Below, in pieces: positions 12,397 to 25,088 of a stretch of 64,000 bases of DNA. The notes below the pieces were generated by a model. That model had not been told where the DNA came from and did not search any database. It saw only the letters and a list, made by a program, of their open reading frames with translations. The position numbers were made by a program, and so were the translations under genes. The DNA lies in assembly GCA_003254925.1 (NCBI GenBank), contig QANZ01016113.1, forward strand, positions 77,385 through 141,384. The letters are read 5' to 3'. Positions within the stretch are counted from its first letter, which is position 1; each line of letters begins with the position of its first letter. The stretch is from Chamaecrista fasciculata (lineage: Eukaryota > Streptophyta > Magnoliopsida > Fabales > Fabaceae).

Positions 12397-15300
12397 ATGA
12401 TAGAATCCATGGCTCCCGAGGCAGCAGAAATTGAATTCTCAATTCCGAAGGGTGGGCCCATATATGTTCCAAATTTGGTTGGGCCTTGCACCAGGGTTGT
12501 TGAGTTTGAGAATTCTGTTGTCTGTGAACTTCAGGTATGAATCTTTCATTAATCTGTGGCTGTGATGCTTCTTTGCTGAAAGATAGGTTAGAAAGTTCTT
12601 CTTCCCCATTGTTCTCACCTTATTGTTTTACTCAAAATGAGTGGTATCTCATTTGTTTTTGCAGAATCTAGAGGCAGAATTGTGTCAAGATACTTCTGAA
12701 CTATGTGATGATGATATCTCGTATGTATCCCTCTTATGCTTTTATATTTTTGAATACCTTTTCACACTTATCTTTTTGATCTCTGAAGTCTTTAATTTTT
12801 TCTGTCTTAGAATTGATGAACTTAAAGTATATACAGAAGAGGAGTTAATGGATATGGCTTTGAAGAAAGCCTTCAAGGTATGGTGGATAATTCTACTAAT
12901 AGTCCCATATATTTTTCACCCTAGTATATATGCTATTATAATGATGTTATAATGATTGTGCTATTCCAGAGTAGCGAGAACAGTGAAAATTGTCCTCCAC
13001 TTGTGGACCAATCCAATGCTGGGTAAGTCACAAATTCTAGATATGTTTATTGTTTTGAACTTTATAAGATGAAAGTTTCGTAGCTGCAATAGTGTGAGCA
13101 GAATTTATTCAATGCATGGTTGTGAGTGTCTCAATTGTGTTTTACTCCAACAATTGTTTGTGACAACTAGAAAGTAGGGGGAAAAGAAATCACACCATTG
13201 TGTAGCTGTGATATTATATATATTAGTGAAATTTGTAAACAAGTTAAGCAAAGAATTTCTTCTTGGAACAGGTGGCAGAGGTCATCTATTTTGAACACTA
13301 TCCCTGTCAACCATTTCTCCTGATGGATGTATGGAAAACTATAGAAAAAGCATCATTATGGCTCTTAATATGTGTTGTGGGGAAGTATGACAGTTATAGT
13401 ACATGCTCCCTGTTCTTATTTGTTGCATCAGAATGTAGTTTGTCATATTAGAATTTTATTTTATTCCATTAGACACAGAGTGTGAGCCTCCAACGTGATT
13501 GTGATTGATTTGCTAAGTGATTATGAGTGATTTGATATGGTCTTGCGCACTCGGTTATGATGAGCTGATGAATTTATTTGTTTCAAATTATTATACTCCA
13601 GGATAGAAGATGGCCAAATAGTACTAAACCATGATCATGCTTCTCCAAATTCCCATGAGACAGTATCTGATGCTCTTGCTAAGCCATCAAATAGATCTTC
13701 TGGAAATAGTTCGAGTAAAACTGTGACTGGAAAGAAATCAAGGAGAACGAGAAGGGGCACAAATAGTTCAAGCATTCAAGGAGAAGAAGGAGAAGATGGC
13801 CAAATAGTACTAAACCATGATCATGCTTCTTCAAATTCCCATGAGACAGTATCTGATGCTCTTGCTAAGCCATCAAATAGATCTTCTGGAAATAGTTCGA
13901 GTAAAACTGTGACTAGAAAGAACTCAAGGGGAAGGAAAAGGGGCACAAATAGTTTAAGCATTCAAGGAGAAGGAGAAGGAGAAGGAGAAGATGGCCAAAT
14001 AGTACTAAACCATGATCATGCTTCTTCAAATTCCCATGAGACAGTATCTGATGCTCTTGCTAAGCCATCAAATAGATCTTCTGGAAATAGTTCGAGTAAA
14101 ACCGTGACTCGAAAGAACTCAAGGAGCAGGAAAAGGAATATTTTAAGCATTCATGTATGTTACTTTCTAAAAACATGCATCTCTTCTCTTCATTGTTTGC
14201 AGCATATGTCAAAGATCCAAAGGTTAATTGTTTGCGCATCTATTACAATATATAGAGGGTGATCTTTGTAGAGTATGAAGTTTATTAGTCTGTGTTGAAC
14301 TAACCAATAACGTAATTTACCATGAATTCAATTTTTCTACACTCATTCCAATGAGCATGTCTAATGTTCGTGGCCACCAATAAAAGAATCTAATTCAAGC
14401 TTGATTTCCTTACACAATTTGATATAATTTCAGTAAAACAGCTTAGAAGATAGAGTAAACTGTTAGCAACCTGTTTTACATATGAACTTCCAAAGGATAA
14501 GTGTGCCTAGATATGTTTGCAAGGGTTATTTAGCTGTAGAAAGTTCTTTCTCCTTCTTCAAAAAAAAAAGTTATTTCCTTCAGAAAATTTTCCTGAAGCA
14601 TAAATACATATATCATCAATTATTTTTTCTTTGTAATAAGTAGCTATTTACTTTTCTGTATCTGTTTGTTATTTCTCATGTCTTATACTTGATCAACTTC
14701 CAGCGTGGTATTGAAGAAAAGGTGGAGGAATTTGTGAAAATTAAACAAAAGCAGGAAGAAGACAAGGCGGCCGTCATACTTCGTTCATTCAAGTTTGTGC
14801 CAGACTTTGCTCATTCAAGCTTGTATTGTGAAAATTTATTTGATTATTCCATTTTTCATATAAGTTCTGAATTTCTGTTGTCTTTTGTCTAGTCCTGCTT
14901 GCAACATCACTGAATCTGCACTGATATCAACTAGAACTGAAAGGATGAAATGCCTTAGGTCTACGAGTTCTTCAAAAAAGGTTTCTTTGAGATTCTTCAC
15001 TCATTATCTATTGCATTAGAGATTGTGTAGGGTTTATAGTGAACATATCTACGCTTTACAGATATCCCAGCTTTTAAGTTTGACGGACAAGCTATATAAC
15101 TGAATACTGATTTTATGTTGGTTTCATCATTTATTAATCAATTTTTAACTGATTGCACTTTCTAGAATTCTCTAAATGTAGTTCCAATTTATCTATTAAT
15201 GTAAATGTTTGGACTGTAATGACATTCCCAGTGCTGCTCCCCCTGGAAAAAGAAAATCATGCACCTATTATAGAAAAGTTAGTTGAAATACTCCTAAGGT

Positions 15301-17005
15301 AGTTTGGTCATGTACAAAGAAGGCCGTTAGAAGCTCTTGCACGTAAAGTTGACCAGATGGAAGATAATCCAATAATTAGAGGTAAGGAAAAACTAAAGAA
15401 AATAATAGGAGAACTATTAGGAAGGATTTAAGTATTAATAACCTAACTATAGAGACATGTAAAGGTCGAACATGTTGGCGTCGATTGATTCATATAGCCG
15501 ACCCGACCTAGTAGAAAAAGGCTTTTGTTGTTGCTGTTGACTTTCCTATTCGTTCTTACCGTTTAATGTTTGGCAGGTCAACTCATTGAGCTGTCAAGAA
15601 CACATCCCTGTGCAGTATCCTGAAGTTGTACTAACTGTGGAGGTTTACCACAATGTTCGCAAGGGTGTTAAGGTATTTTAATGCATTGCTGATTATAATG
15701 ATGATACACTTATTTATGTAATACCTAAGAAACATCTTATATTACTATCACACAAAGGCTTATTTTAGCTTTCTTAATATTTTTTAGACCCAAGAGTTGT
15801 TAGTTCTTGGAGGACAGACCTTGACTGCTTTAAGGGATAAAATCTCTTGCTCGATGGACCAGATGATGCAAAAAGCCGAAAAGCACGACCCTTCTGGTTA
15901 TTTTCTCATTGAAGTAAGCACCTATATTGCTTTTATGATGAGTTTGTTATTTTTAGTTGATTCTGATTGAAAGCCACTTCTGTTTAGAGTGTATTCTACA
16001 ATGATTTGAGGGATCCATCAGCTGTTGATTATAGCATACCTATATTAGACTGGCTTAGAAACTCCAAGGAGGAGGCCGAAAAGAAATGGGAACGTATCAT
16101 AACTGGGGAATTACGACAGAAACAAAAAGAAATTATGGGTGAAGCATCTGCCGCACCCTTGCCTCGATTAATGTCTCTTGACATGCGCATGATACGTTTT
16201 TGTGACCTGAGATTCCGTCTTGGTGCTGGATACCTATATTGTCACCAGGTACTTCTCCGCTTTCTCAATTCTGTGTAGGGCATAATCTGCAAACTGCATG
16301 ATGTTATGTGGAGAAGGATTAGCGATGTAGTAACAAAAGAAACATACTATATTGCAAGCTGAGAGGGTTGCATATTTTATATTTTATAGGGCGATTAATG
16401 TAAGATGATTATAGTTAATCAGTTAAAAATGAGAGATGGATACTAACTGGTGGTTGGCTGAAGTGGTACTTCATTTCCTATAAATAAGGTCTCGAATTCG
16501 GATCTTATTGGAGATACTTGTGCTGAGAGAACTTTATCCTGGATATGTTATCACCTGATTTGAACAAGTATTAGTCCTCTTAGACCCTAAATTTTAGGGA
16601 TAAGATTTTGAAGCCAACCCCTTGATGTCCCAATCTGGATTGAATATTATTATTGACTTAGTTCTGCCTTAATTATCTGGAGATTCAGGAATAATTTGTT
16701 TCTTCTTATTATACCTGCAGGGGGAGTGTACTCATAGCATTGTAATAAGAGACATGAGGTTGATTCATTCCAATGATGTATATAATCGAGCTGCTTATCC
16801 TATAACCACTTTTCAACTGAAGTTGCGTTATCAGAAATGTAGTGTCTGCAAAATTTTCAGGGCTACAAAGGTCACTGTGGATGATAAGTGGGCAGCAGAA
16901 AATCCGTGTTATTTTTGTAATGAATGCTTCAACCTCCTTCACGTAGCAGAGGATGGCTCTCTTTTGTATATGGACTTCCAAGAGTTTGAATATAACCATG
17001 ATTAA
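12397..17005 (+). CDS. SRD2: snRNA-activating protein complex subunit 3 (SNAPc50 / SRD2 homologue)
   Basis: Eleven exons, all with GT/AG sites and consistent phases: 12397-12534, 12665-12720, 12811-12877, 12970-13022, 13602-14154, 14704-14792, 14893-14980, 15577-15672, 15788-15913, 15988-16248, 16721-17005; 603 aa. The protein belongs to the SNAPC3 family. In SNAPc it binds the proximal element of snRNA promoters and supports Pol II and Pol III snRNA transcription; Arabidopsis SRD2 is the plant counterpart. Visible support: the family block [17 protein letters not shown] (exon 9), the C-terminal [10 protein letters not shown], and a zinc-binding set C549-x2-C552, C572-x2-C575-x2-C578, H583. 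Exon 5 (residues 105-289) holds a threefold repeat, making the protein much longer than my recollection of SRD2 (about 375 aa). The donor of exon 6 is the least certain: a second GT lies about 30 bp downstream. An alternative start is Met5. No frameshift or stop was found. Confidence 0.93.
13609..14154 (+). repeat. Coding tandem repeat in SRD2-like exon 5 (three units, 186 and 195 bp)
   Basis: Units begin at 13609, 13795 and 13990 at the codons for [12 protein letters not shown]. Spacings of 186 and 195 bp are multiples of three, so the reading frame holds (62 and 65 codons). Each unit has a histidine/serine part ([19 protein letters not shown]) followed by a basic segment ([11 protein letters not shown]) and, between units, an acidic EGEGEGED run. 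The first two units are nearly identical at the DNA level, which means recent expansion. The third unit ends at the exon boundary after about 55 codons. The composition predicts a disordered, charged linker. Confidence 0.92.
15285..15541 (+). mobile_element. RTE LINE 3' end inside SRD2-like intron 7
   Basis: The sequence reads as the ORF2 C-terminus of a plant RTE LINE ([12 protein letters not shown], then an E-x-x-P-I-I-R-G segment) with one frame break at the start. It is followed by the typical 3' untranslated tail: ATATAGCCGACCCGACCTAG, AAAAAGGC and a TTGTTGTTGCTGTTG end. It lies in the same orientation as the gene, 36 bp before the exon 8 acceptor, and does not disturb the splice sites. 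Confidence 0.85.
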
Positions 17006-18055
17006 CTCCTGCATGGATAGTCTGTAAATTAGCTGGAATGTCATTGTTATTTCGGAAGGTAAAATATTGAGAGGCTCATGGTGAGAGATAATATAGAAGA
17101 TTTGAACTTTTTTCTTTTTTGGCCAAATAGAAGATGTGTTTCTTGAGAAGTAAAATATCATGTGTAAGAGAAAGAAGGAAGTAGAGAACTTTGAAGTTAT
17201 TTCAAAAATGGATTTTTTTAATAGTTTTTTTAACACCTAATAACTCCGGGTTAGTGTTAACAAAAAGAAAAAAGACAAACTGACAAACTATAAAATTGCT
17301 ACAGATTCTAAAATATACATAAGATAGAAATAAGGATGGATTTGAATCCCCTAAAATAAGATTTCATTTACAGTTTGTGAAGTGTTGAGACAGAAAGAGT
17401 CAAAGAGGTAAAGGGATAAAGTGTAAACATATATATATATATATATATAGAGAAAACTTGTTATTTTTGAATTTATACGAAGTCAACTAATTAGTCATTG
17501 AATAATTATACTATGTAATCTTCAAATTATTGTAATGGTTAATGATTTGGTTTTTGGATCAAATTCAAAGATCAAAAAGTATAAATTTAGTACCAATTCA
17601 AGAAATAAAAGATATAAAATTAGTTTAAATTTAGGGACTAAAAAGTATATAATTATTTTAAATTCATGGACCAAATTGTCACTAGGGACCAAATAGTGAA
17701 TAGTTGAAATATTTCAAAGATTAAATTGTGTATTTTAATTATTTTGGGACCATGTATGATATCTTGGCAAGAAAAAATCTATATAGATAAAATTGATCTG
17801 TATGTATGTATACAATTAAAAATGATTTGTTTATGTTTATTAGACGACTTTGAATGTACCTATGTGTGAATCGTAATGATGCTATGTCATTAAGGGTGTT
17901 TATGTTTAGTTTTCGACTTTGAATAATTTTATTAACTGAATTACTTGTATTTTAAGTGAATAATGGACCAAAATGAACATTAAGACATACATTTAGGACC
18001 AAAATGATTCTTTGACCTTTATATTTTTATTAAATATAATATTTTAAAAATAGAG
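17006..18055. other. 3' flank of the SRD2-like gene; no gene
   Basis: The first few hundred bases should contain the 3' UTR. A (TA)n microsatellite lies at 17429-17449. From about 17460 on, the words GACCAAAT, TTTAATTATTT and AGGGACTAAA repeat, as in old TIR elements; a similar arm recurs at 18385-18570. No coding sequence was found. The 175-codon minus-strand ORF overlapping the last SRD2 exon is antisense to it and shows no known protein. Confidence 0.5.
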
Positions 18056-18065
18056 CTAAAAAATT

Positions 18066-18372
18066 GAGTAAACTACCAAATTGGTCCCTGGATTATTGGC
18101 TCGCTGACAGATTGGTCCCCGAATTTAGGAAATTGACAAATAGGTCCCCAAATTTTTCTAACGAGTCAAATAGGTCCCTGAATTTTTCTAACGTTAGTCA
18201 AATAGGTCCCCGAATAACATGCACAGAAGGACCTATTTGACAAATGTTAGAAAAATTTGGGGACCTATTTGACTCGTTAGAAAAATTTGAGGACCTATTT
18301 GTCAATTTCCTAAATTCGGGGATCAATCTGTCAGCGAGTCAATAATCCAGGGACCAATTTAGAAGTTTACTC
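18066..18372. mobile_element. MULE-type MITE, 307 bp, nearly perfect palindrome
   Basis: The element starts GAGTAAACT and ends AGTTTACTC; the two halves are inverted copies around about 18215 carrying repeated TCAAATAGGTCCC words. It is flanked by the 10-bp repeat CTAAAAAATT (18056-18065 and 18373-18382). The long self-complementary arms would fold into one hairpin if transcribed. The terminal GAGTAAACT is shared with the large MULE at 26203-31860. Confidence 0.92.
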
Positions 18373-18600
18373 CTAAAAAATTTATGTAAAAATAATTTAA
18401 GGATTGATTAGTATATTTTGATCCTCCAATTTGTACTTTTTGGTCATTGAAGTTGATTTAGAGATCAAATTATTGATAATTACAATAATTAAGGGACTAA
18501 ATAGTATATTTTAATTATTTAGAGACCAATTTGATGACTCGGTGCAAATTCAATATCAAATCAATAGTATATTTTACTCTTTCTCCACAAAAAAAAATAG

Positions 18601-19138
18601 GTTAAAGGTTCATTTTGGTCCTAAATGTATGTCCTAATGTTCATTTTGGTTCATTATGTTTCAAAATGTTCAAATTGGTCCTAAATGTTAGCAAAATGTT
18701 TCATTTTGGTCCTAAATGTTAGTAAAATGTTTCATTTTGGTCCCAAATTATTGAATTTGGTCACATTTTTTTCTCTTCTCTCATTTCTAGTTCATAGGTC
18801 TTATAAGAGGAGCTCGTAATTCTGAATTCGTCACATTCGAATTTGAAATGAGAGAGATATGATCAACTTTGCTTGTTTGACTATGAAACGAGTAGTCTAC
18901 TTTTAGAATTGATTTGACCTCGTTTGCTGACGATCCCAACTGGATAAAAAAAGTACTCTTTGAGAACAATATGTAGCTCTAAACTCATCACGTCTGAACT
19001 TGAAACGAGTCATATTCAATAGTTTGGACCAAAATGAAACATTTTGTCAACATTTAGGACCAATTTGAACATTTTGAAACATAATAGACCAAAATGAACA
19101 TTAGGGCATACATTTAGGACCAAAATGAACCTTTAACC
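18601..19138. mobile_element. TIR element of 0.54 kb (GTTAAAGGTTC ends)
   Basis: The left end GTTAAAGGTTCATTTTGGTC is mirrored at 19118-19138. The inverted arms (about 170 and 130 bp) carry the words TCATTTTGGTCCTAAATG and TGTTTCAAAATGTTCAAA. A-rich sequence flanks both sides, so the exact target duplication cannot be read. The unique middle (18780-19010) has short GAAACGAGT and TGAAACGAG repeats and no gene. A shorter relative lies at 28918-29254. Confidence 0.8.
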
Positions 19139-19494
19139 AAAAAAAAGGTTATGTTTAGTCTTTTGGTCCATTGTCATTGAAAGTAAAGGTTTGGGCAAAT
19201 TGGTCAAAATACTAGCCTCATCCTCCCGCCTTCTTTACGCCCACACCCTCCACTACACAGTCGACGACTAGACACATTCTTGGACTCATCTCTACCATTA
19301 GTTTTCAGAATTACATCAAATTTCAAATTCGCACTTGAAATTTCTCAGAAATCCATTTTTCATTAACCAAAAACCCCATTGAATTTGTTCCTTTGCTTCT
19401 CTCCACGAAAACTTCCAATTTTGTGGCTCAGAATTCACAAACTCGTTCCATGTCGATTACTTGAAGTTCCCAACGAGTTTCCTCAATCATCCAA

Positions 19495-22400
19495 ATGGCC
19501 ACCATTTCCACGTGCTTCACTGTGATTCCAAGCTCTCGATTCCACTCTCACTCTCAGATTTTCCTCAAACCCTCGCGTTTTGTGAAGCCGCCTAACCTTT
19601 TCCCGGGAATTTCCAAGAGGGTTTGGGATTTTAGGGTTTTAGTGCCGGTCGCGAGGGCGAGTAGTGATGTAGTTCAAGGGATTAGACCAGGAGGCGTTGT
19701 GGAAAGTGATAAATTGCCGTCTGATGTGAGGAAGCGAACCATGGACGCTTTGGATAAGTGTGGAGGGAGAGTCACTATTGGCGATGTGGCTAGCAAGGCT
19801 GGGCTCAAGTTGTATGAAGCTCAGAAGGCTCTTCAGGCTCTTGCTGCCGATACCAATGGCTTCTTGGAGGTAGTAGTTGTTTCGAATTTTGTGACATTGC
19901 TAAATGTGTTGTTATTTGTTAGGAATGAGTATCATAGTTTAAATGCAATTTTAATGTCAGTGTTGTATAGAAAGAATCATGCATATGTTGCATTAGGCTT
20001 ATTTGAAGTTCTTGATATGTGAGTACAATTGTTGCAAGATGGTGTGTGCAGGTTTCTGAGGAAGGCGACGTTCTGTACGTGTTTCCAAAAGACTATCGGT
20101 CAAAGCTTGCAGCCAAGTCTTTTAGGATTAGAGCTGAACCTGTCCTTGAAAAGGCGAAGGTATCAGTGTCATTGCACATTCTTTAATAATTATTATTGAT
20201 TTCTTGCTACTTTGTTTGATTACTAATGTTATATGACATTGCCTCTGATAGGCCGCAGGAGAATACTTGATAAGGGTTTCCTTTGGGACAGCACTTATAG
20301 CTTCCATAGTTCTGGTTTATACTACGATAATTGCTCTGCTTTCTAGCAAAAGGTAATTATTGATTTTTATATCTTGAATTCCTTTTTGTACCAAGCAATT
20401 ATGGCCCTAGTTCCTCAGCATAGAACATTTGAAGGTTTCTGTCATTTCAATGCATTAACTGTGTGGCTTTATTACAGCGATGAGGACAATCGTGGGAGGC
20501 GAGGTAGATCGTATGATTCAGGAATCTCTTTCTACATCAATCCAGTTGACCTGTTCTGGTAAGTATTTACTTTCTTGGAGAGTGTTCAAAAGCACATAGC
20601 CCTCAATCAAAAACTTGATTGGCTTATTACATTGAATAACTTTTTTGTTACATCTATGTAATTTTATATTTTGGAAGGTATTGGGATCCATATTACTATC
20701 GGAGTCGGAGACGACGGATACAATCTGATGATGACAAGATGAACTTCATTGAATCGGTGTGTAATGCTAATGAATTTCATTTGTTTCTCATGTTTGTTTC
20801 TTATTTCTGGGAAAGAAAAATACTTTGATCAATTGTTTTTTTGTAGGTTTTCTCATTTGTATTTGGAGATGGTGATCCCAATCAAGGAATTGAAGAAGAG
20901 AGATGGAAGTTGGTAATATTTGAGGACTGAATTTAGTGGTCCGTTGCCTTTTATTAATTTGTTTTCTTCTTTTTTCTTTTTCTTTTTTCCATTTTTTGAG
21001 TTTACACCCCTTGTCATAGTTACACTTTTTTTTTTCTTATTTTTATAAATAAACTGGGAGGGCTTTTCTTTCTTCTTTCAAGTTTTTACTTTTGCTGTTA
21101 ACTTTTGACGTTTTACTCGTTCATCATTTTATTTTAAAGCTATTTGGTCGTTTTATTTGCAGATTGGGCAATACATAACATCTAATGGTGGTGTGGTTGC
21201 AGCTGAAGAACTTGCCCCATTCCTTGATATAGAATCAGCACAGGCACTTAAGGTAACATTCCTTTTTTTTCTTTTTGCATCAGAATATGTTACCTAATAA
21301 GATAGAGTTTGCTTTGGAATCACTTAGTTCTGCACTTCTGCTTATGGATTTACAGAACCTGTATTTTTCAGTCATATTTAGCTTTACACCTTTACCACTT
21401 CTCACAAGAACTTTAAAATGCGAAATTTCCATGATTATTTTTTATCCCCAGTTCTTGGGTTTTCATTATACCATTTGTTCGTTTTTTTTTCCTTTAATGC
21501 ATATAAAATCAAGTATTTTCTATATTTTGTATCCCATGGATCGTCACATTACTTAAATATCGTTAGGCCTGCTAGTAGTTCAAAGGTATAAAAGAAGACA
21601 AAAATAGCTAAAGAAAAGGGCTGTAATAGATGGACTTCAGCCCATGACAGAAGAGACAAAAGTGGAGAGGCAAAGTGCTGAGCTGGGCACTGCCGGAAAA
21701 ATTGAAAAAAAATGTGTAATCACGTTTGGTACTTGAGGTTGTGGGACCATGAGATAGTGTGATGATTCTATGGTTATAAATATGCTGTTTTAGGTAAGGG
21801 AGGGTGAGGAAAGAATTCAAAAGTTTTGTTGGGAGAGATCTGGCATCTTGAAAGTGTATCAGTGTCTCTAGGTGTTATTTTTGTGTATTTCTGCTGTTAT
21901 TCCTCTGTATCAGCCTATTTTCTACTAGGGAGTGGGATTTCTATTATATTTTGGTGATAAATAATACAATATAGTAGAGTGTTCTAATACGTAAGAAACA
22001 TGGCCTCTTTTATTTATGTTGACGTAATAGCCCTATTGTTGTTTCATTACAAGTAACTGAATTGTTGACTTGTTATTTACCCTGTTTTCGTATTCCTTAA
22101 TCTGTTGTTTGTCCTATACGCTATATTGGTTCTGATTTGAGAACCACAATCTTATTTTACAATCCACTTTCTTATTTATTGCCCTGCTGTATGACCTTGT
22201 ATCTTTGAATAATTGCAGGACGGTGAGTCCTATATCTTACCTGTTCTTTTGCGGTTTGATGGTCAGCCTGAAATTGATGAAGAGGTATGTTGATACTGAT
22301 ACAATGTAAGGGATCAAAGACAAACTTATTATCATTTGTACTTCCTTTCTTCCCAGATATTTCTGTAAGAATGCTTCTTGTTGCCTCCCACCAATAGTTA

Positions 22401-24244
22401 TAATTTGCTAATCTATGTAAATAAGGCTACTCCAAATCATTTGATTTACTTAGGGCGTTAAGTCCTGGCTCTTGGCATATTGTGCCTTTTGATGCCTGTG
22501 AAAAGTTTGTACTCTCATAAATGATTTTCTTTCTTTGTTTCTTATTTGCTTACCTGCTTGTTATGCAGGGAAATATTCTATATAGGTTTCCATCTTTACA
22601 AAAAACAGCTTCTTCTTCTCAAAGGAGTAGGAGAAAAGAATATGTGGGAAGAAAATGGGCAGATTGGGTTGGAGGTGTTGACAAATTTTTCAAGGAGAAG
22701 AAATGGCAATTCAGGTTCTTCATTGTATTGTTTTGACCTATTGTTGGTAGCCCATTCCTGATCCAATGTTGACATGAATAATTTTTGTTTTTGCAGTAAA
22801 GCTGGTGCATCAGAAAGAGCATTGGTCATAGGCTTGGGTGGTCTTAATCTGTTTGGGGTTATTATTCTTGGAACCATGTTGAAGTATGTCATTGAAATGA
22901 TTTATTGTCAATAGTTTTTCTCTTGTATCAGTCTTTCAATCCCCTCACTTGAGTTTTTCTTGTCTAAAGTGATATTGCAGTTGCACCTAGTGGCTTCATC
23001 AAATTTGTAGCTGACATATTTCCTCTTCTTCAGGTCTGACTATTACTTTTAGTTCTAAATAAGTAAGTTACTTGTTGGTATGACTGTTACTCTTAATAGA
23101 GAAATTGTTCCAAATTCTAAAGGATGGAAATAAGTTGTTAAATAAGTAAGTTGTTCCTCTAGTTATGTGTGTGATTTAATTAATTATTCTAGCACCATGT
23201 GACGGTCGTTACATATAAGTAAATGAAACTGATTTTAATATCATAAATGAAAGGATTGTGGTAGTTTGGCTACTTATTCTGCCCATAGTGTGAATCCTCC
23301 ATTTTTAGTTATCAAATATTTATTTAACTTTTGTGTAATCTGTATATTTAATGATAATATTTGCAGATTTATGCTGGTTCTTTCTTTGCAATTCCTCTAG
23401 TTCGATGGTTCTTTATTCGTAAATGGAATGCTGAAATTGAGAAGAGAAACCTGGCTAGGAAACAGTGTGCACAAATGCTTGAATTGCCAGACATTTCACT
23501 GAGAAGAAAGGTAGCCATGCCTATATTTTATCTATTATTCTTTCTTCCCTTTAGATGATCTTCTTATCTCATTTTGTTATGGCTTAGTTGACTTCATTAA
23601 ATGAATTCCTTAACTTCCAGCCTTACTGTTTATAAATCTCTGAAGTTAAGGAATTCATTAAATGATATAACTCCTAACAATGAGAAAAGGAATTCCTTAA
23701 CTTCCAGCCTTAAAACAAGGCGGATATCCTTGAGAAAAGGAAAAATTGGAAGTTGAATTATAGACAGGTTGGATAACAAGACATCTAAGGAAGTTTGTTA
23801 ATAACTCCTAACAATTGCTTCAAACACTTGTGATAGTTAATCTTTTTTGAAGTGACATTATTCAAAAAATCTTTCAATTGTTTCATTCAATCATTTAATA
23901 GTTTGGAAACAAATTTTTGGGTTGATGGGTGCTGATTAGCTTATGTGTTTCTTTATAATATTTGCCCACTTCTACTACTAAGTAAAAGAATTTAATAAAA
24001 TTAATAAAGCTTGATGTTGGCTTATGTGCATAAGATTATTTGTGTGAGGATTACTCATCATAACCCCTGAAACAATTGGTTTGTCCTTGATGGCTTTCAG
24101 CTTCTCAATGCTCGAGACATGGCTCAGAAGACAGTCATAGGACAAGATCAAATTTTTTATCGAACTGACAAAGATGTAGTTGAGCAAGAGGTTGAGTTTC
24201 GTGAATGGGATGAAAGATTTCGGGATTTAGAGAGATCTGACTAA
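19495..24244 (+). CDS. Predicted plastid membrane protein, At5g03900-like
   Basis: Thirteen exons with GT/AG sites and consistent phases: 19495-19869, 20052-20159, 20252-20352, 20478-20558, 20678-20756, 20847-20912, 21163-21252, 22219-22284, 22569-22714, 22797-22883, 22970-23033, 23367-23510, 24101-24244; 516 aa. I recognise it as the plant protein family of Arabidopsis At5g03900, a chloroplast protein of unproven function that some databases label as iron-sulphur cluster related; I see no cysteine cluster to support that label. The N-terminus is Ser/Arg-rich and lacks acidic residues for about 45 residues, like a plastid transit peptide. A soluble part (about 65-160) resembles a winged-helix-like segment (RVTIGDVASKAGLKLYEAQKAL). 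Hydrophobic segments at about 165-195, 378-399 and 405-436 suggest a membrane protein. The C-terminus is charged (EVEFREWDERFRDLERSD). The exon series shows no damage. Intron 7 (21253-22218) may hold an old insertion. Confidence 0.92.
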
Positions 24245-24648
24245 TAATGGCCAACTGTTATATTGGTAAAAATTTCATTTCTTCCCAGCACATTCACATT
24301 TCATCATAGGAACTGATTTCCAGGATTACAATGTTTTGAACTCTCTTGGATTTATTGTACATGGACCTATACGTAGACCTCCCTTATGTTTGAAGGTACA
24401 CTATCGCATATTAGCCTGCCAAAGGCTAGATTCACCTCTCTTCATTTATTGTACAGAATATCTTAAACCAATACTTTTGAGGAAGTTGATAGAGTAGTGA
24501 CATCTGATTCTACAAGTGGTTTTATAGACTTCTTGTATATTATTATTATTATTATTAGAGTAAACCTAATTTATAGTTTATGACTTTGTTTAAAAAATGT
24601 AATCTAATCTTGATTAGAAATACATTTTCAAATTATTGATTTTTTTTA
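24245..24648 (+). other. 3' UTR and flank of the At5g03900-like gene
   Basis: No coding sequence. Part of this flank (about 24500-24620, with TTCTACAAGTGG and a TTATTATTATTAGAGTA stretch) recurs at 36780-36960 behind the partial gene copy, so the duplication reached into the 3' flank. Confidence 0.6.
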
Positions 24649-24657
24649 TAAATATTA

Positions 24658-25088
24658 GGTCAAAGTGCACTTTTGGTCCCATAACTTTTGTTAAGGTCTC
24701 AATTTGGTCCCATAACTTTTTTTTGTTGCACCTTTGGTCCCATATCTTTTCCTCAAATTGCAAATTTGGTCCCGTGTTACACTTTTGGTCCTATATCTTT
24801 GACTCATGTTGCAGAATTGGTCCTATATCTTTTAGTCAGGTTGCAAAATTGGTCTCATATCTTTGGGTCAGGTGCAGAATTAGTCTGATATCTTTGGATC
24901 TATGAAACTTTTTTGCAAAGATATGGGACCAATTCTGCAACCTGACCAAAGGATATGGGACCAAAAGTGATACAGGACCAAATCTGTAACTTTTTATAAA
25001 GATATGGGACAAAAAATGCAACAAAATAAATTATGGGACCAAATTGAGACCTGAACAAAAATTATGGAACCAAAAATTCCATTTGACC
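24658..25088. mobile_element. MULE-type MITE, 431 bp (GGTCAAAG ends)
   Basis: Inverted arms carry repeated TTGGTCCCATATCTTT words. The ends are GGTCAAAG and ATTTGACC, flanked by the perfect 9-bp duplication TAAATATTA (24649-24657 and 25089-25097). It belongs to a family with members at 33426-33873, 53162-53552 and 59214-59591. A single degraded arm of the family lies at about 25731-25950. 25100-25730 and 25990-26190 are AT-rich with no gene. Confidence 0.92.

Noticed and set aside
13723-14262. 179-codon single ORF as a separate gene
   Set aside because: It is part of exon 5 of the SRD2-like gene read through the donor into intron sequence.
16709-17236. 175-codon minus-strand ORF
   Set aside because: Antisense to the last SRD2-like exon, no known domain, and the plus-strand exon is clearly the coding one.
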